Source of the DNA: Lyophyllum atratum
Taxonomy: Eukaryota; Basidiomycota; Agaricomycetes; Agaricales; Lyophyllaceae
Length of the DNA stretch: 64,000 nucleotides
NCBI GenBank assembly: GCA_014905825.1
Contig: JACGCN010000006.1
Location: 1,612,001 to 1,676,000 of the forward strand
Direction: 5' to 3'
In this document: positions 1-10,572 of the stretch, in pieces
Numbering within the stretch: the stretch's first letter is position 1
Layout of the letters: each line of letters opens with the position of its first letter
Program-made: the position numbers and the translations under genes
Notes under the pieces: model-generated
Told to the model about the DNA's origin: nothing
The model's input: the letters and a program-made list of their open reading frames with translations, nothing else
Database searches by the model: none

Positions 1-440
1 CCAAAGCGAACGTCGGCATGATACGGCACTCGCTACGCAAGTGACAGCCATTGTTGCCGATGTAAACTGATTTCATGTGTGGGTCAGCGGCGCCTTGAAA
101 TAAGCTAAACCCTATGGAGTGTCGACAGTCTTGAAGCTTGGCGAGTTAATTTACCTTACGATTTAGGAGCGTATGTAGAGGCATGTAGAAGATATGTTTC
201 GGACACCTCACCGTTTCGCAAAGGATGTTGACATTCACTGACCTTGATTCCTCCATCACACTTCATTGAGGTGACGTCGGACTACAAGACTGGGAAGTAA
301 CAAGATCAAGGTTGGCGTCGGACAGTTGACCAGTTTTCATCTACGATATGTTTCGAAGAAGCCGTCATTTGCACAGGTTTGAAAGGCGAGAAGATAATTG
401 ACCAATAGAGTTACACATTAATAATAACATAGGTTACAAA
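1..440. other. No supported gene (left edge)
   Basis: This stretch lies downstream of the WOPR gene and runs to the window edge. It has no long reading frame and no motif I recognise. It may hold the 3' untranslated part of the WOPR gene. Confidence 0.5.
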
Positions 441-1574
441 TTACAACAGTCTTGACGATGGGAATAATTTAAGAGTCTTCTCGTCGATGGGGTGTCGACG
501 CGGTGGGGCCATATTCTGGAGATATTCAAGTGGTGCAAGGCTATCTGGAGGGGACTCGTCTGAAGAGACAGATCCGGACTGGCTCGGAGTTCGGTATCGG
601 GATTGCAGGGGAAGTTCCATCCGCCTCGCCGGATGACTATTAGCGCTATCCAATGCAATGCGGGTCGATGATATTGACGCTCGCCGTGGATTGTACGCGA
701 TATATTCGAGTCGAGGGAACTCGGGGGAATCAGCCTCCGTGTTGAATATATGATCTGGCCTGCCTTTGGCAGACCGAGCACTTTTATACTTCCCGCTAGG
801 GACGATCAGATTGGCGAGGTGGGGGAAGTCGTCAATTGAACGTAGATGTTCAATGGAGTCTTCAGTGAAGTATGCGACTGTCAATCCCCTGAGTCAGTGC
901 CTTGATAACGCTAGTACAAACGAACATACTAAGGTGCCACTTCCGTTGGCCGACCGATGTATCGACGTACACTGTGTATGTCTGTTTAACCAGGATTGAA
1001 TGGTTCTGTAAACCGCTCATAGATGTCCTACAAGCTATCCTGTCAGATCCTGGCTTCTCGTAAGTGCAGATATAACTGACGAAGCACCGGGATTAAAGGC
1101 GTTGCCTGAATAAAGATGCTGGGAGTGCACATCTTTCTTTTCGTGGTAGAACAAGAAACCCTGCGGCGGTAACGTGAACAAATCATGAAAGAATGGAGCA
1201 GACAGCCACTGATAAGTACCTCACGGACCCTCGAAGGACCCCATCGGATACCTGCGATGAAACCATCATCAGAACGTCGATGATAGTTAAAGTAATCCGT
1301 ACTAACCATCGGTCCATCGCTCAATGCCGACCTACCAGAGACCAAGCTGAGTACGAACAGATGCGAGTGTAGCGAAAGCGCTCACCCCAGTTAGCTCTGC
1401 ATGAGGCCCTCTTTCTTCCCAAACATACACAGAGCCAGGAGTGATCAGCCCCCTCTCTTCGTTGTCCAGGCGGCGAGTTACCATGGGAAGTATATTGAGA
1501 AGGACGGCATGGAAGATCACTCGAGCATCGGCTGGCGACCTTATACGAAGACCAGTGCAAGTCGCGCGTTGCAT
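441..1574 (-). CDS. WOPR-domain (Gti1/Pac2 family) transcriptional regulator
   Basis: Members of this family (Wor1, Ryp1, Pac2, Gti1) are fungal DNA-binding regulators of morphology, conidiation or secondary metabolism and act in the nucleus. I read six exons: 1386-1574, 1307-1331 (25 nt), 1220-1251 (32 nt), 1077-1160, 930-1005 and 441-877, together 843 nt or 280 residues. WOPRa is seen near the N-terminus as TCTGLRIRS, then LPMVTRRLD, VYVWEER, IERWTDG, RWGPSRVRE and FLFYHEK. WOPRb follows as LVKQTY, QRKWHL, AYFTED and GKYKSARSAKG. The C-terminus ends in a basic, proline-rich tail with LEYLQNMAPPRRHP. The start is the ATG just before the first family motif; in-frame upstream codons lack another ATG. 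The donor of the 84-nt exon (near 1077) is the least certain junction. It is shorter than many family members (often 400 or more residues). Confidence 0.85.
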
Positions 1575-1900
1575 GGGGTGTGTGAGACGAGTGGGGGGTG
1601 ATGCTGATGGAGACAAAGTTATTCAAGCTGGCAGAAAGGAACAGAGAACCTTTATCTAGAAGACGGCAGAATACAATACTGATGGGGTTGTGCAGTTACT
1701 TACGACACATGCCATCGGATTATGTCTGCTTTGCGAATAGAGTTTTAGGAACTAAGTCCTCTTTGAGCATAGAGCAAACGGAGGGTTAACTGATAGTGTG
1801 AACGTGTGCCTGGTTGTATAATTGATAAGTAACAAGGGCCAATAGGAAGACAGACCCATTTATCAGAAGTCTCCAAAAATACGACGACAGCTTCAGATGG

Positions 1901-1931
1901 GATCATCCAACGATCATCCAACGATCATCCC
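1901..1931. repeat. 11-bp tandem repeat, about 2.8 copies
   Basis: The unit GATCATCCAAC occurs at 1901 and 1912, with a third partial copy at 1923-1931. It lies upstream of the WOPR gene and no function can be assigned. Confidence 0.75.
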
Positions 1932-3021
1932 AATCCTTCATAAGCTTACGTCAGCTTAATCGTCGAACCCTCAAGCTGGATTTGCGTGGACAACTGATAG
2001 AGAGCTCCTTGCCAGATTGGGTGCCCTAAGCGACGAAGTTATCTCGTGAGACCACACTTGACTAGTCTGACTACGGAAAAGTGTACGCACAAGTGACGCT
2101 GTCTAGCTGTCCCTGCCTGCCCAAACTCAACGGCAGTCGCGTAATACCTCATCAAATACGCTGAACCGAATAAGCTCAAAAAGGTTGAAGATATATGTAT
2201 CCACGATCCAGATCAGGGGTACAATAAGTACATCTTCATTAATCCACAAGCTTGGCAAGCATGACGGTAGCGACCATATTGTTCACAGGGTTCTTCGGGT
2301 TTTTCCAGGTAAGGGCTGCGTTGGACACAATTGCCGTAAGGAATTAGTACAAGTTCGTAGCGTAATGGGCTCCAGCGTGAATAAGTTCCTGGCAAAACAA
2401 GTGGAGGTGTTCCTGTTCCTGTGGGATTACTTTCGTTCGTGCCATCCACAATCGATTCCTACGAACTAAGTAGAATGCTTGAAAAGGTCAACTTTAGGTG
2501 TTTACTGATGTTAAGGAGCGATACTAGACTCACCTGAATCCACGCCTTTCTCCGCACAAAGCGGGTATGTAGTATCAGAGGGCGATCGAGCCACTTTGAG
2601 AACGACCTGGTGGCTTAGAGAGCCACTGCTCGTTCCGTTGTATCAAGGCCGAAGGTTTGAATGCAAACTTGGTCGTTGGCGCGAATGCCAACTCTCGACA
2701 CGTGACGCTACCTCCTATTATTATCCTCAGTGTCTATTTATACACATCTCGGCAAGGCAGCATTGTCGGGAGGGCCTGAACGTAGTGGCCGTCCATAACT
2801 TACATCGATCTCATAATTCTCGTGTACAAAGCAAGAATTCAAGTCAGAAGAGCATATGCGCTGCACAGCAGAGACGCAAGGGGCTGCAAATATCTCAATA
2901 TTGAGAGAGATCGTGGTATCGTGCATGATGGTTCCGAACATTCCTGCTTGGACAAAGTGAAGACGAAGAAATGCAATTGAGTAGGGCTGTTGATTACTGA
3001 CGCGACTAGCAGAATATGCTA

Positions 3022-3040
3022 TAGTGATAGTGATAGTGAT
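3022..3040. repeat. TAGTGA microsatellite
   Basis: Three consecutive TAGTGA units. The same hexamer motif recurs, on either strand, near 40145 and 42609. Confidence 0.7.
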
Positions 3041-3287
3041 GTTACCCATGGGCGGTCCCGACAAGGAACATGTGGGGGTTCCGGCTACGTACATGCATCA
3101 ATGTACGATATGAGCGCATATATATAAAACATGATAGATGTCGTGGACGTCGTTATGTCCCGTCAAGCAGCTGACGGGACGAGTAAGCGAGTGTTGTACA
3201 GTATAGGATATGCGTTGATTCTGTGTGAATCGTGGGGCGTGCGTTAGATTGGGAAGGAAAAACAAGCGTGGGAGGTTATAAGGAGTC

Positions 3288-4149
3288 TCAGTGCCTGTGC
3301 TTCTTCTTCTTCTTTGACCCATCGAAGACCGCGCCCGAGGCCGCAATTAGCTTGCGCAACTCGCCACTCTTCTCCAAGAGACGTAGTTCCTCCATGGAAC
3401 CCACAGGTTTGCCGCTGATAAGGAGAACAGGTAGCTCTGATGACGAAGTAAGGCGTCGAATAATCGGCTCCAGGACCGCAGCATCATCCCGAATGTCTAC
3501 ATCAATAATCGTAGGTGTCGGCCGTAGGTCCATCTTTGAAAGCATTCCCTTGATTTCTCTCGAGGGTGGAGAGTATAGCTACAGATGGACAAACAGGTTA
3601 GGACCAGCCCTAGATGGCAGATGCAAGCTCGCTTGCCTTGGAGTACAAGAATATAGGGTTTCTTAGCCATACGTCAGCAACCATGTGCTGCACTTCGTCT
3701 GCCGCGCGAGCGCTACGTGTGTCAAAATCAAGGACAAGCTGAGGATCGATCGTCACAGACGGGTTGACCGTCAGTGGTATCACGTTCTGGGGAAGGCTCG
3801 CCAGGAAACTAGAGACAGCCGCGAGTTCCTGGTACGGATCGAGGGTCACCTGCTCTCCCCGGTTTAAGACCTTTTTGTGTTTCCTATTTGTGCTGGATGC
3901 ATGAGAGTTACGCTGAAGCGCAGGCAATTGATCGGTAGATGGCACATCGTGGTAAAGGAGTGTGTTGGATGATGATCGAACAAGGAGGTAGGTGCTTATG
4001 CACAAGGAGATGGCGAGGATGACAAAAATCCAGCGGTATCTTGGTCTGCGGGGCTGCAGTGCTGCGAGTATGGACAAAGGGAGTGTGGGGGACATCGACG
4101 AACTTGTATGGGGCTCTTGGTGAGTGGTACGACTTAAGAGACGAGCCAT
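3288..4149 (-). CDS. Membrane-anchored Grx6/7-like glutaredoxin lacking catalytic cysteines
   Basis: Two exons, 3637-4149 and 3288-3578, together 804 nt or 267 residues. A hydrophobic segment (WIFVILAISLCISTYLLV) follows a basic stretch near the N-terminus, as in type II Golgi/ER glutaredoxins Grx6 and Grx7. The thioredoxin-fold part starts at NPIFLYSK and continues LYSPPSREIK, TPTIIDVDIR, LPVLLISGKPVGS and a lysine/histidine-rich end. In the family the position after YSKxY is CPYC, CSYS or CPYS; here it reads SPPS, so the nucleophilic cysteine is absent and thiol chemistry is doubtful. The 58-nt intron starts with GC (AAG|GCAAGC) and ends with AG; no GT donor keeps the frame. A second possible start is the ATG at 4095 (249 residues). 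A related gene with an intact CPYS site lies at 10878-11733. Confidence 0.8.
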
Positions 4150-4839
4150 AGGGTAATAAAGGGCGCGATATGCGGTTAAAATACGTTGAACGAAGAACGC
4201 AAAAGAAGGGAAGCCCGGATCAATGAGCAATGAGCGTGGGTGTAGTACTAGTAGACACAAACAATGGTCGTTTAGCGTTTAACGGTCAACCATGACCGCG
4301 CGCGTCGCGTTTCCTGTACCATTTCAATACAGGGGTTTGGACTTCAAAGCTTCAGAATTTACTTCGGCCTCAGCATACTGAAATGTCACACTTTTCCTGC
4401 GTCCCCAGCATCTTGTCCGGAAACGCCTAGTGACCACCTAAAAACTAGATTTTTCTTAGGGCCCGAGTGTTGATGCATCCATTGGTCACAACCATGTCCG
4501 AACCGTCTAAAGGGTACAAAGCATTTTACTGGTCCTTACGTAGTACTCACTATTAGGGTTCACTGCTTTCACCGCAGTAACTAAACAAAGTAAATAGCCT
4601 GTGATGCAGATCCTACTGGTGTTGTACTGGTGGGCGAAAACCACATCAACAAAATGACTGATTCTGTCAAAGTCTATCACGGCTGCAATAGTTATGAACT
4701 CCAATGTCATTCATATGTACATGGGCTTTGAAAATGATTCGCTGCAGTCAAGACATTATAAGAGGCTGCAATATAAATCTAGCGCTAGCACAATATAAAA
4801 ACAGGATATATGTACAATTGACATCAAGGTCAACGACCA
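4150..4839. other. Intergenic, no supported gene
   Basis: About 690 bp between two minus-strand genes. A CG-rich patch lies near 4290-4312, but no gene is supported. It holds the upstream region of the glutaredoxin-like gene and the downstream region of the O-fucosyltransferase-like gene. Confidence 0.5.
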
Positions 4840-6630
4840 TCAGTCTGAATCTCGTCCACCCCATCCTACCACGCGAGTGATACCCTCATTCCAGTCCTCG
4901 ACCCTGCGCCCACTGACAATGCTTACAGTGGAATCCATACTACCTACAAAACCTACACCTAGGCTCTGAGCGACGATGTCGATGATGGGCAGATACCATT
5001 CCCCATGTCGATCTAATGTATGTTCCACAGTGTGATCAATATACTTCCAGCCCTGGGCCTTAACTTCTGCCCAAAATGTTGGGTCTGTCTCGTCTGTAAA
5101 CCACCACCATCAACGCCTGTAGTGCGTGAATAGATGTTGACGAACCTGATGTAATAAGCACTTCTGTCACCTTTATTCCTGACTTCACGAATAGGGATCC
5201 CTGGACTTCTTTTACTCGTCGAACATATGCAGACAATGGTGCCAGACACTGAGAAGGAACATCGAAGCACTGATGCGCAAAATCGCCGCGACGCGCATGA
5301 ACTGTGATGAACTATATGATGTTTGTATTTACCCGTGTAAATCGGAGACGAAAAGGTCGCTCACCGGTGGCAACTCATCCGTGGTCACTTGAAGCGCTTT
5401 TCGCACATACTGTTTGGTAAGGTCGGTGATAGATTGTGTGAATTTGAGATGCCGTCCGACAAACCTCCACGCTGGAGACCAAGGGGCTTTCCACTCGTAG
5501 GGCTGTGTAACAGAAGCAAAGTACATAAGATCAAAACAGGCCATGTGATGGTCGGGGGCTAGCGTAGCACCGTCAGGCGACGGAGCCATAATGACCAGGT
5601 CTTCCGAATTGCTAATGGGGTGCGGAGGATATATCTTCTCTGCGAGAGGCAACAAAGCCACGTGACCGTTCATGGCTAATGCTGGCTCACTGTGGATGTG
5701 AGGAGCTAATCGTGTGTATGACACGTCAAGACCGAGATGATGGAGGAGGTTTTGTGCTCTAATGGGATCCTTCTGGTCAGACGGGCGTGTCGACCAACAT
5801 CCGATTTGTTCAACGGAAGACGGCGCATCCAAGGATAACCTAGGGGACAATGTTTTCACGTCGGACCATTCTAGGACCGGCTTGCGGAGGCTTCTCCGTA
5901 GTTCCGTAAGGTTAAATATGTCTCCGAAAGGAAGTGGTCCTGCAGACTGTGCTGCGCGGTGGGAGTGAGAAAGGGCCGTAGTTGGGTATAAGATGTACTC
6001 ACATATGTGGTGATCGGGCGCGAAAGGAGGAATAATCGGAATCCTATCAGAAAGGGTGCCGAGGTAAATCATGTTGACCTTATAGAAAGAGATGAGTGAT
6101 GCGGTGAATGTCCTTGTGACAACGGCGACTGACATAGCTGATAAACTGATTTGCTACGTTGAATAAAATGAGCAAGGAATACTGGAAAAGGCTGAAGGAC
6201 GTACTGAAGCCCGCATTTGACCAGGCCGTGATATAAAACGCGTCTTTGCGTAGGTTGGCTGTATTTTACATGAGCACCCCCTGAACCCTCCAAGCACTTG
6301 GCGATCGATACTCTAACCTTGAAAGCGGTCTCTTGGTGGACCTTTGAGATAGAACGACGTGTCCCACGGGTCGGCATCTCGGGTCAGAGTGGATACGGTG
6401 GTGTTCGAGAAGGCGGCCTCGCACGTGGTAGACGTGTTTTGTTCGAGCTGAAGTATGCTGGTGGTGTAGTAAAAGAACGAAAGAGTGGCGACGAGTACAA
6501 GGCAGCACACAGCGGGGGAAACTGCTCGAAGAACCATGAAGAGAAACGCAATGGATGTGGAAGTGAGACGCGAACCTTGGAACGATCGTCTCCTCCGTTG
6601 AAAGAATGGAGGGCACGTGGAGTGTGCCAT
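4840..6630 (-). CDS. O-fucosyltransferase-like type II membrane protein
   Basis: Six exons: 6318-6630, 6205-6258, 6134-6153 (20 nt), 5365-6078, 5146-5311 and 4840-5093, 1521 nt or 506 residues. After a basic N-terminal stretch there is one membrane segment (AVCCLVLVATLSFFYY), followed by a lumenal domain. Family-type blocks in order are DAFYITAWSNAGF, NQFISY, NMIYLGTLSDRIPIIPPFAP, FGDIFNL, then FITVHARRGDF and near the end the acidic SMDSTVSIVSGRR. The HxRRGDF-type block is the hallmark of the GDP-fucose O-fucosyltransferase fold (PF10250), where the arginine contacts the nucleotide sugar. Basidiomycetes carry several such proteins whose acceptors are unknown; transferase activity is inferred. 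A later in-frame ATG at 6537 is an alternative start. A MITE lies only 60 bp upstream of the proposed start. Confidence 0.8.
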
Positions 6631-6690
6631 GGGAGGGGACCGTGATGGCGCTCTGTACGTTGAGTTTAAGAGATACTCGCCTGCGAATAC

Positions 6691-6722
6691 AGGCCCCCGG
6701 AAGCTCCCCTGAAAGCAAGCCC
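6691..6722 (+). repeat. Left terminal inverted repeat of the MITE
   Basis: Begins AGGCCCCCGGAAGCTCCC and pairs with 7157-7188 in inverted orientation. Directly preceded by the target duplication GCGAATAC. Confidence 0.85.
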
Positions 6723-7156
6723 GGGCAAAACCCAAAAATCGGGTCTCAAATCCGCGAAGTTTGAGGTCCCAAATCCGCTAAATCGGACAGGGTTCTACGC
6801 GTAATGGCCTAAAAAGGAAATTTTCTTGTTTTTCTGTTATTTTTTCCCTCCGGCTCGCTATACTTAACCTCACCAGCAGCCTCAATGGTATGGAGATAGT
6901 AAGAAAATTGACTGTTTTCTCGATACGTAGCACCGATTGGCTGGAGCTTCAAGGGCTTGATGGCGTCAACTTGTGAGAACGTTCAACGAAGGATGTATGT
7001 ACCATGAAGAAAACGGATACCAATTTTCGAAAATTTCGTCAAGATGAGTCTCAAATCCGCGAAATAGCGGACAAAGGTAGCGTCCCACAGGGCCTCAAAT
7101 CCGCTAAGTAAGGACAGCGTTTGACCGATTTTTCGCCCTGAAATCCGCTATTTTGA

Positions 7157-7188
7157 GGGCTTGCTTTGTAGGGAGCTTCCGGGGGCCT
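7157..7188 (-). repeat. Right terminal inverted repeat of the MITE
   Basis: Ends GGGAGCTTCCGGGGGCCT, the inverse of the left end. Directly followed by the second copy of GCGAATAC. Confidence 0.85.
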
Positions 7189-7196
7189 GCGAATAC

Positions 7197-8234
7197 GCGC
7201 CATGGTAGTAAGACGTCATGTCATGATTGGCGCTTCCCATGTCAACAAATCTTTGTGACCCTGCTCTAAGAGCCTCGTCACCGGTACCATTACTCGGAGG
7301 ACATGGAGATTCCGCCCCATAAAAGCCGTTAATTTGTGTGGTACATAGTACTCTACCTCAGCAGACTGAGATAAGTCACTGGTACACCCAGGTCCCATGA
7401 GCGACTGCAGAAAACGTACGCCGAGTAACGTGACACAAGCTTCGTGTCATGTTGTAGTAGTTACAGTCTCGCGATCCAAGGCAATAGCAGTAGTACGCCC
7501 CTCCATGCATTTCTCTTAAGAAACCCTAGCTAGCACTAATGGCGCATCGGATCTCGTTAGCAAACCTATTCCGCTTCATCAGCCTGAGCAAACACCTCAA
7601 ATTCTCTTGGCACAGCAAACTAACCACCCCCGGGCACAGGCTTCTCCGTCATTCCTATTTCCCTCGGTAGTTGAGTTCCTTGACCAGAGTTGCGGTCTTT
7701 ATTGACGCGCGAAGTTCGAACTGTGTTTTGTACCTGTACAAGACACGGTTCTGCATATGAAACTTGGACGCGTCCTAACCACATGACCCCTACTGTAGCT
7801 TGCTTGGCTAGAGCCTTCGAAATCGAGCCGGAGTCTGGTCCGTCCGCGCGTCCGCCCCGGCTACATGTATCCGCTTCGGAAGTAGAACGCTAATTTTGCT
7901 TTTTGCAAACATCCCTCGAGATATTCGAGCCACGTCTGACACGGTATGGCTAATTCTCGGCGCCCGAACTATATAGCCACCGAGTTCGACATCTATTTCA
8001 CCGACGCTTGACGTCTATTCTCAAGTTATCTTGTGATCAACTCTCGACTCTCGTCTATTCTTTCACCGAGGTTCATGACATGGAGCCCCTCGAACCTCCA
8101 TCCATAAATCGATATTGAATCGATGTTTCCTCGAGGAAAACGCGGTGCCTCTGTCCGGATCATCCAGGCAAACTTGCTCTATAAAAGCCACACGTAACCA
8201 CTGAACATTACGAGTGACTTTCCTGCTCACAAAA
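7197..8234. other. Intergenic, esterase upstream region
   Basis: About 1 kb without a supported gene. It must hold the promoter of the esterase gene on the plus strand and the original upstream sequence of the O-fucosyltransferase-like gene. I see no regulatory site that I can name with confidence. Confidence 0.5.
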
Positions 8235-9537
8235 ATGTTCCTTCGTTCTCTTCTTGCACTTTTGACCGTTGCGGTCCTCGCCGTCGTGACCAACGCCGCC
8301 GCAGGCCAGCTCCAGCAGGTCACCAATTTCGGCACCAACCCAACTGGTGTACAGATGTTCGTTTACAGGCCCTCGAATGTAGCGGCGACCCCCGATCTCA
8401 TTGTTGCCATCCATTACTGCACAGGCACAGCCCAGGCCTACTTCACTGGTACCCAATATGCCAACCTAGCGGACAAATACGGCTTCATTGTCATCTACCC
8501 CGACGCACCCGATCCTGGAGGATGCTGGGACGTTCACACCACCGCCACCCTCACACATAACTCAGGCGGAGACTCATTAGCTATCGCGTCCATGATACGC
8601 TACGCGATTTCCACCTACAAGGTTAACCCGGGTCGTGTCTTTGTGACTGGTACCTCTTCCGGGGCGATGATGACCAATGTTCTCGCTGGAGCGTATCCGG
8701 ACCTCTTCCAGGCTGGTGCTGCCTTTGCTGGAGTTCCTTACGGCTGTTTCGCTGGTCCTGATCTCTGGAACAACGCATGCGCTACAGGAACTATTACCAA
8801 AACGGCTCAGCAATGGGTCAGTTGTCTTTTCAAACACAACAATCGCCAAGGCTCTTGCTAACACCGGTACCAATGTCAGGGTGACCTCGTTCGTAGTGGA
8901 TACCCTGGATATACTGGACCCCGTCCTAAAATGCAAATATGGCAAGGGACACAGTCAGTACCAGCAACCCTTTCTGTAGAGCCCTAGACAGAATTTGAAA
9001 CGCCCTACAGAGACACTACCCTCAATTACAAAAACTTTGCGGAAGGTGTTAAACAGTGGACGAACGTTTTTGGCTACAGCACCACACCAGCCTCTACTCA
9101 ACAAAATTCCCCTCTGTCCGGCTGGACTCGGTCCACGTACGGACCGAACTTCCAGGCTATCATTGCAAATGGTGTCGATCACAACATTCCCGTCCAGGCT
9201 AATGACGTCCTTGCATGGTTTGGCATCCCTGGCAGCGGGACTCCACCGACGACTACTCCTCCGACCACGACACCCCCAACCACGACGCCCCCAACTACTA
9301 CCACCACCGTTCCTGGAGGACAGCAGGCCCACTGGGGCCAGTGCGGCGGGTTCGTCCTTTCTTACGCCTTAAAATGTACAGTCGACCGATATTATTTATT
9401 TCCCTAGCGCGGGCTGGACAGGACCGACATCCTGTGTCGCTCCATACACTTGCATCGCTGCCAACCAATATTACTCCCAGGTTAGTCGTTGCATCCTATC
9501 CAGTTTTTTGATGTTTACTTTCCAATAGTGCTTGTGA
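8235..9537 (+). CDS. Acetyl xylan esterase, CE1 family, with C-terminal CBM1
   Basis: Secreted enzyme expected to remove acetyl groups from xylan during plant cell-wall breakdown. Exons 8235-8816, 8880-8953, 9011-9349, 9408-9480 and 9529-9537 give 1077 nt, 358 residues. A signal peptide ([19 protein letters not shown]) starts at the ATG at 8235. The esterase domain shows [23 protein letters not shown], the nucleophile elbow [24 protein letters not shown] and the catalytic-His region [10 protein letters not shown] threonine/proline linker (TPPTTT repeats) leads to a fungal cellulose-binding module: [29 protein letters not shown]. The last exon codes only Cys-Leu-stop, the usual CBM1 end. The His of the family block WHGTxD is Gln here, outside the catalytic triad. 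A related relic lies about 1 kb downstream. Confidence 0.9.
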
Positions 9538-9669
9538 GCGGTTACGAAGTTCGAGGATAATTTATCAGGAGCCGTAGTTTGAGCCTTTTTTTTAGTATCC
9601 CAAGTCAAGTTTAGTGCGCAATTGTCAAGATCAGTGTCCAGTGTAGTCATCTTCTCCCCGAGTCAATTT

Positions 9670-9991
9670 CAGTGCATTCCTAGGTTCCGATGAATGTCAA
9701 AATCAACATTACCCCAGCGGCGTTCCCATATGGCGCTCTGGCTTCTACGAAGATTCTGGATCTGTTGCTTTTGATCTACTGGGCGTACATGGCGACTTTG
9801 TTCGACCTACTTCCCATTCGAATGCAAAGGCTGCAGGCGTTGTCAATCCCATCATCCATAGCTATGGACGCTCACATGCCGCAAATAGCGCTATGGCATG
9901 CGGGAAGCTGGACCATGGATTTCCTTCTGGGTTAACTCCCGGGCAAACATCGGCGAACATTGCAACATTGCGACCTCATCTCACGGATTAA
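9670..9991 (+). other. Orphan open frame of about 107 codons
   Basis: A frame open from about 9643 to the TAA at 9989-9991 but without an ATG near its beginning, so it would need an upstream exon; TTTCAG at 9668-9673 could be an acceptor. The composition is protein-like and includes GVPIWRSGFYEDSGSVAFDL and GLTPGQTSANIATLRPHLTD. I do not recognise the family. It lies between the intact esterase and its relic. It may be the 3' exon of a broken gene. Confidence 0.3.
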
Positions 9992-10572
9992 ATGTCTACC
10001 GTCAGAGTCATCTGAGCTGCAACCTGTCCCAAGATTGGTCACGACCAATCACTCCTAGTTACTGGACCAGCTTAGGCGCGTCTTACCATCTCCAGGGGGC
10101 AGGTCGAACTTCGGATTCTCGAGATAAAGAGGGGACCTTTGAATAAACGATGACACGGACTTATGGGGATCTTCGAACCACCAATCCTTGACAAGACATC
10201 AGAAGCCTTCTTTTGACGCTTGCAATAGAGGGCCCGTTCACGGGCCGTGGCAGTAAATATGTTCTCGCGTGACCGCATTACATCCCAGTATCAATGCTTG
10301 TCGGAGGATTGACGTCGCCCTCGCCTGCTATTCATAAACATCGCACATTATCGGGCAATGTTCGGCATGCGTAGTTTTCGACGCATATGTCAGCGCTGGA
10401 TTGGATCGTCCCAATTCACGGGACATGATATTCGCGGACATCTAGACGGTGTCGACAGAACAAGAGAGAACGAGCTTCCTTGTCACTCTTTCTACAAACC
10501 ATGGCCTGCGCATCAACCAAAAAACACGTGCCATAGGGCGTCTGCGAAAGTTGACGCTTACAGGATGTAAAA

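Larger units (their letters stand above)
1575..3287. other. Intergenic, no supported gene
   Basis: About 1.7 kb with scattered short reading frames on both strands, none with splice partners or a recognisable domain. It contains an 11-bp tandem repeat near 1901 and a 6-bp microsatellite near 3022. It includes the promoter of the WOPR gene. Confidence 0.5.
6691..7188. mobile_element. Non-autonomous hAT-like MITE
   Basis: A 498-bp element with 32-bp terminal inverted repeats (6691-6722 and 7157-7188) that match at 29 of 32 positions; only the three bases at positions 19-21 differ. It is flanked by an identical 8-bp direct repeat GCGAATAC at 6683-6690 and 7189-7196, the duplication size typical of hAT transposons. 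Inside there is no usable reading frame. Five copies of AAATCCGC(G/T)A, all in the same orientation, sit near the two ends (6748, 6771, 7053, 7097, 7141); such subterminal repeats bind transposase in hAT elements. The class is inferred from duplication length and structure, not from a transposase. Confidence 0.85.

Noticed and set aside
2738..3094. 118-codon minus-strand frame
   Set aside because: No motif or splice partner, and part of it is the TAGTGA microsatellite translated as Ile/Thr repeats.
6313..6735. Start of the O-fucosyltransferase-like gene upstream at 6735
   Set aside because: That start lies inside the MITE; the ATG at 6630, outside the element, is more likely.
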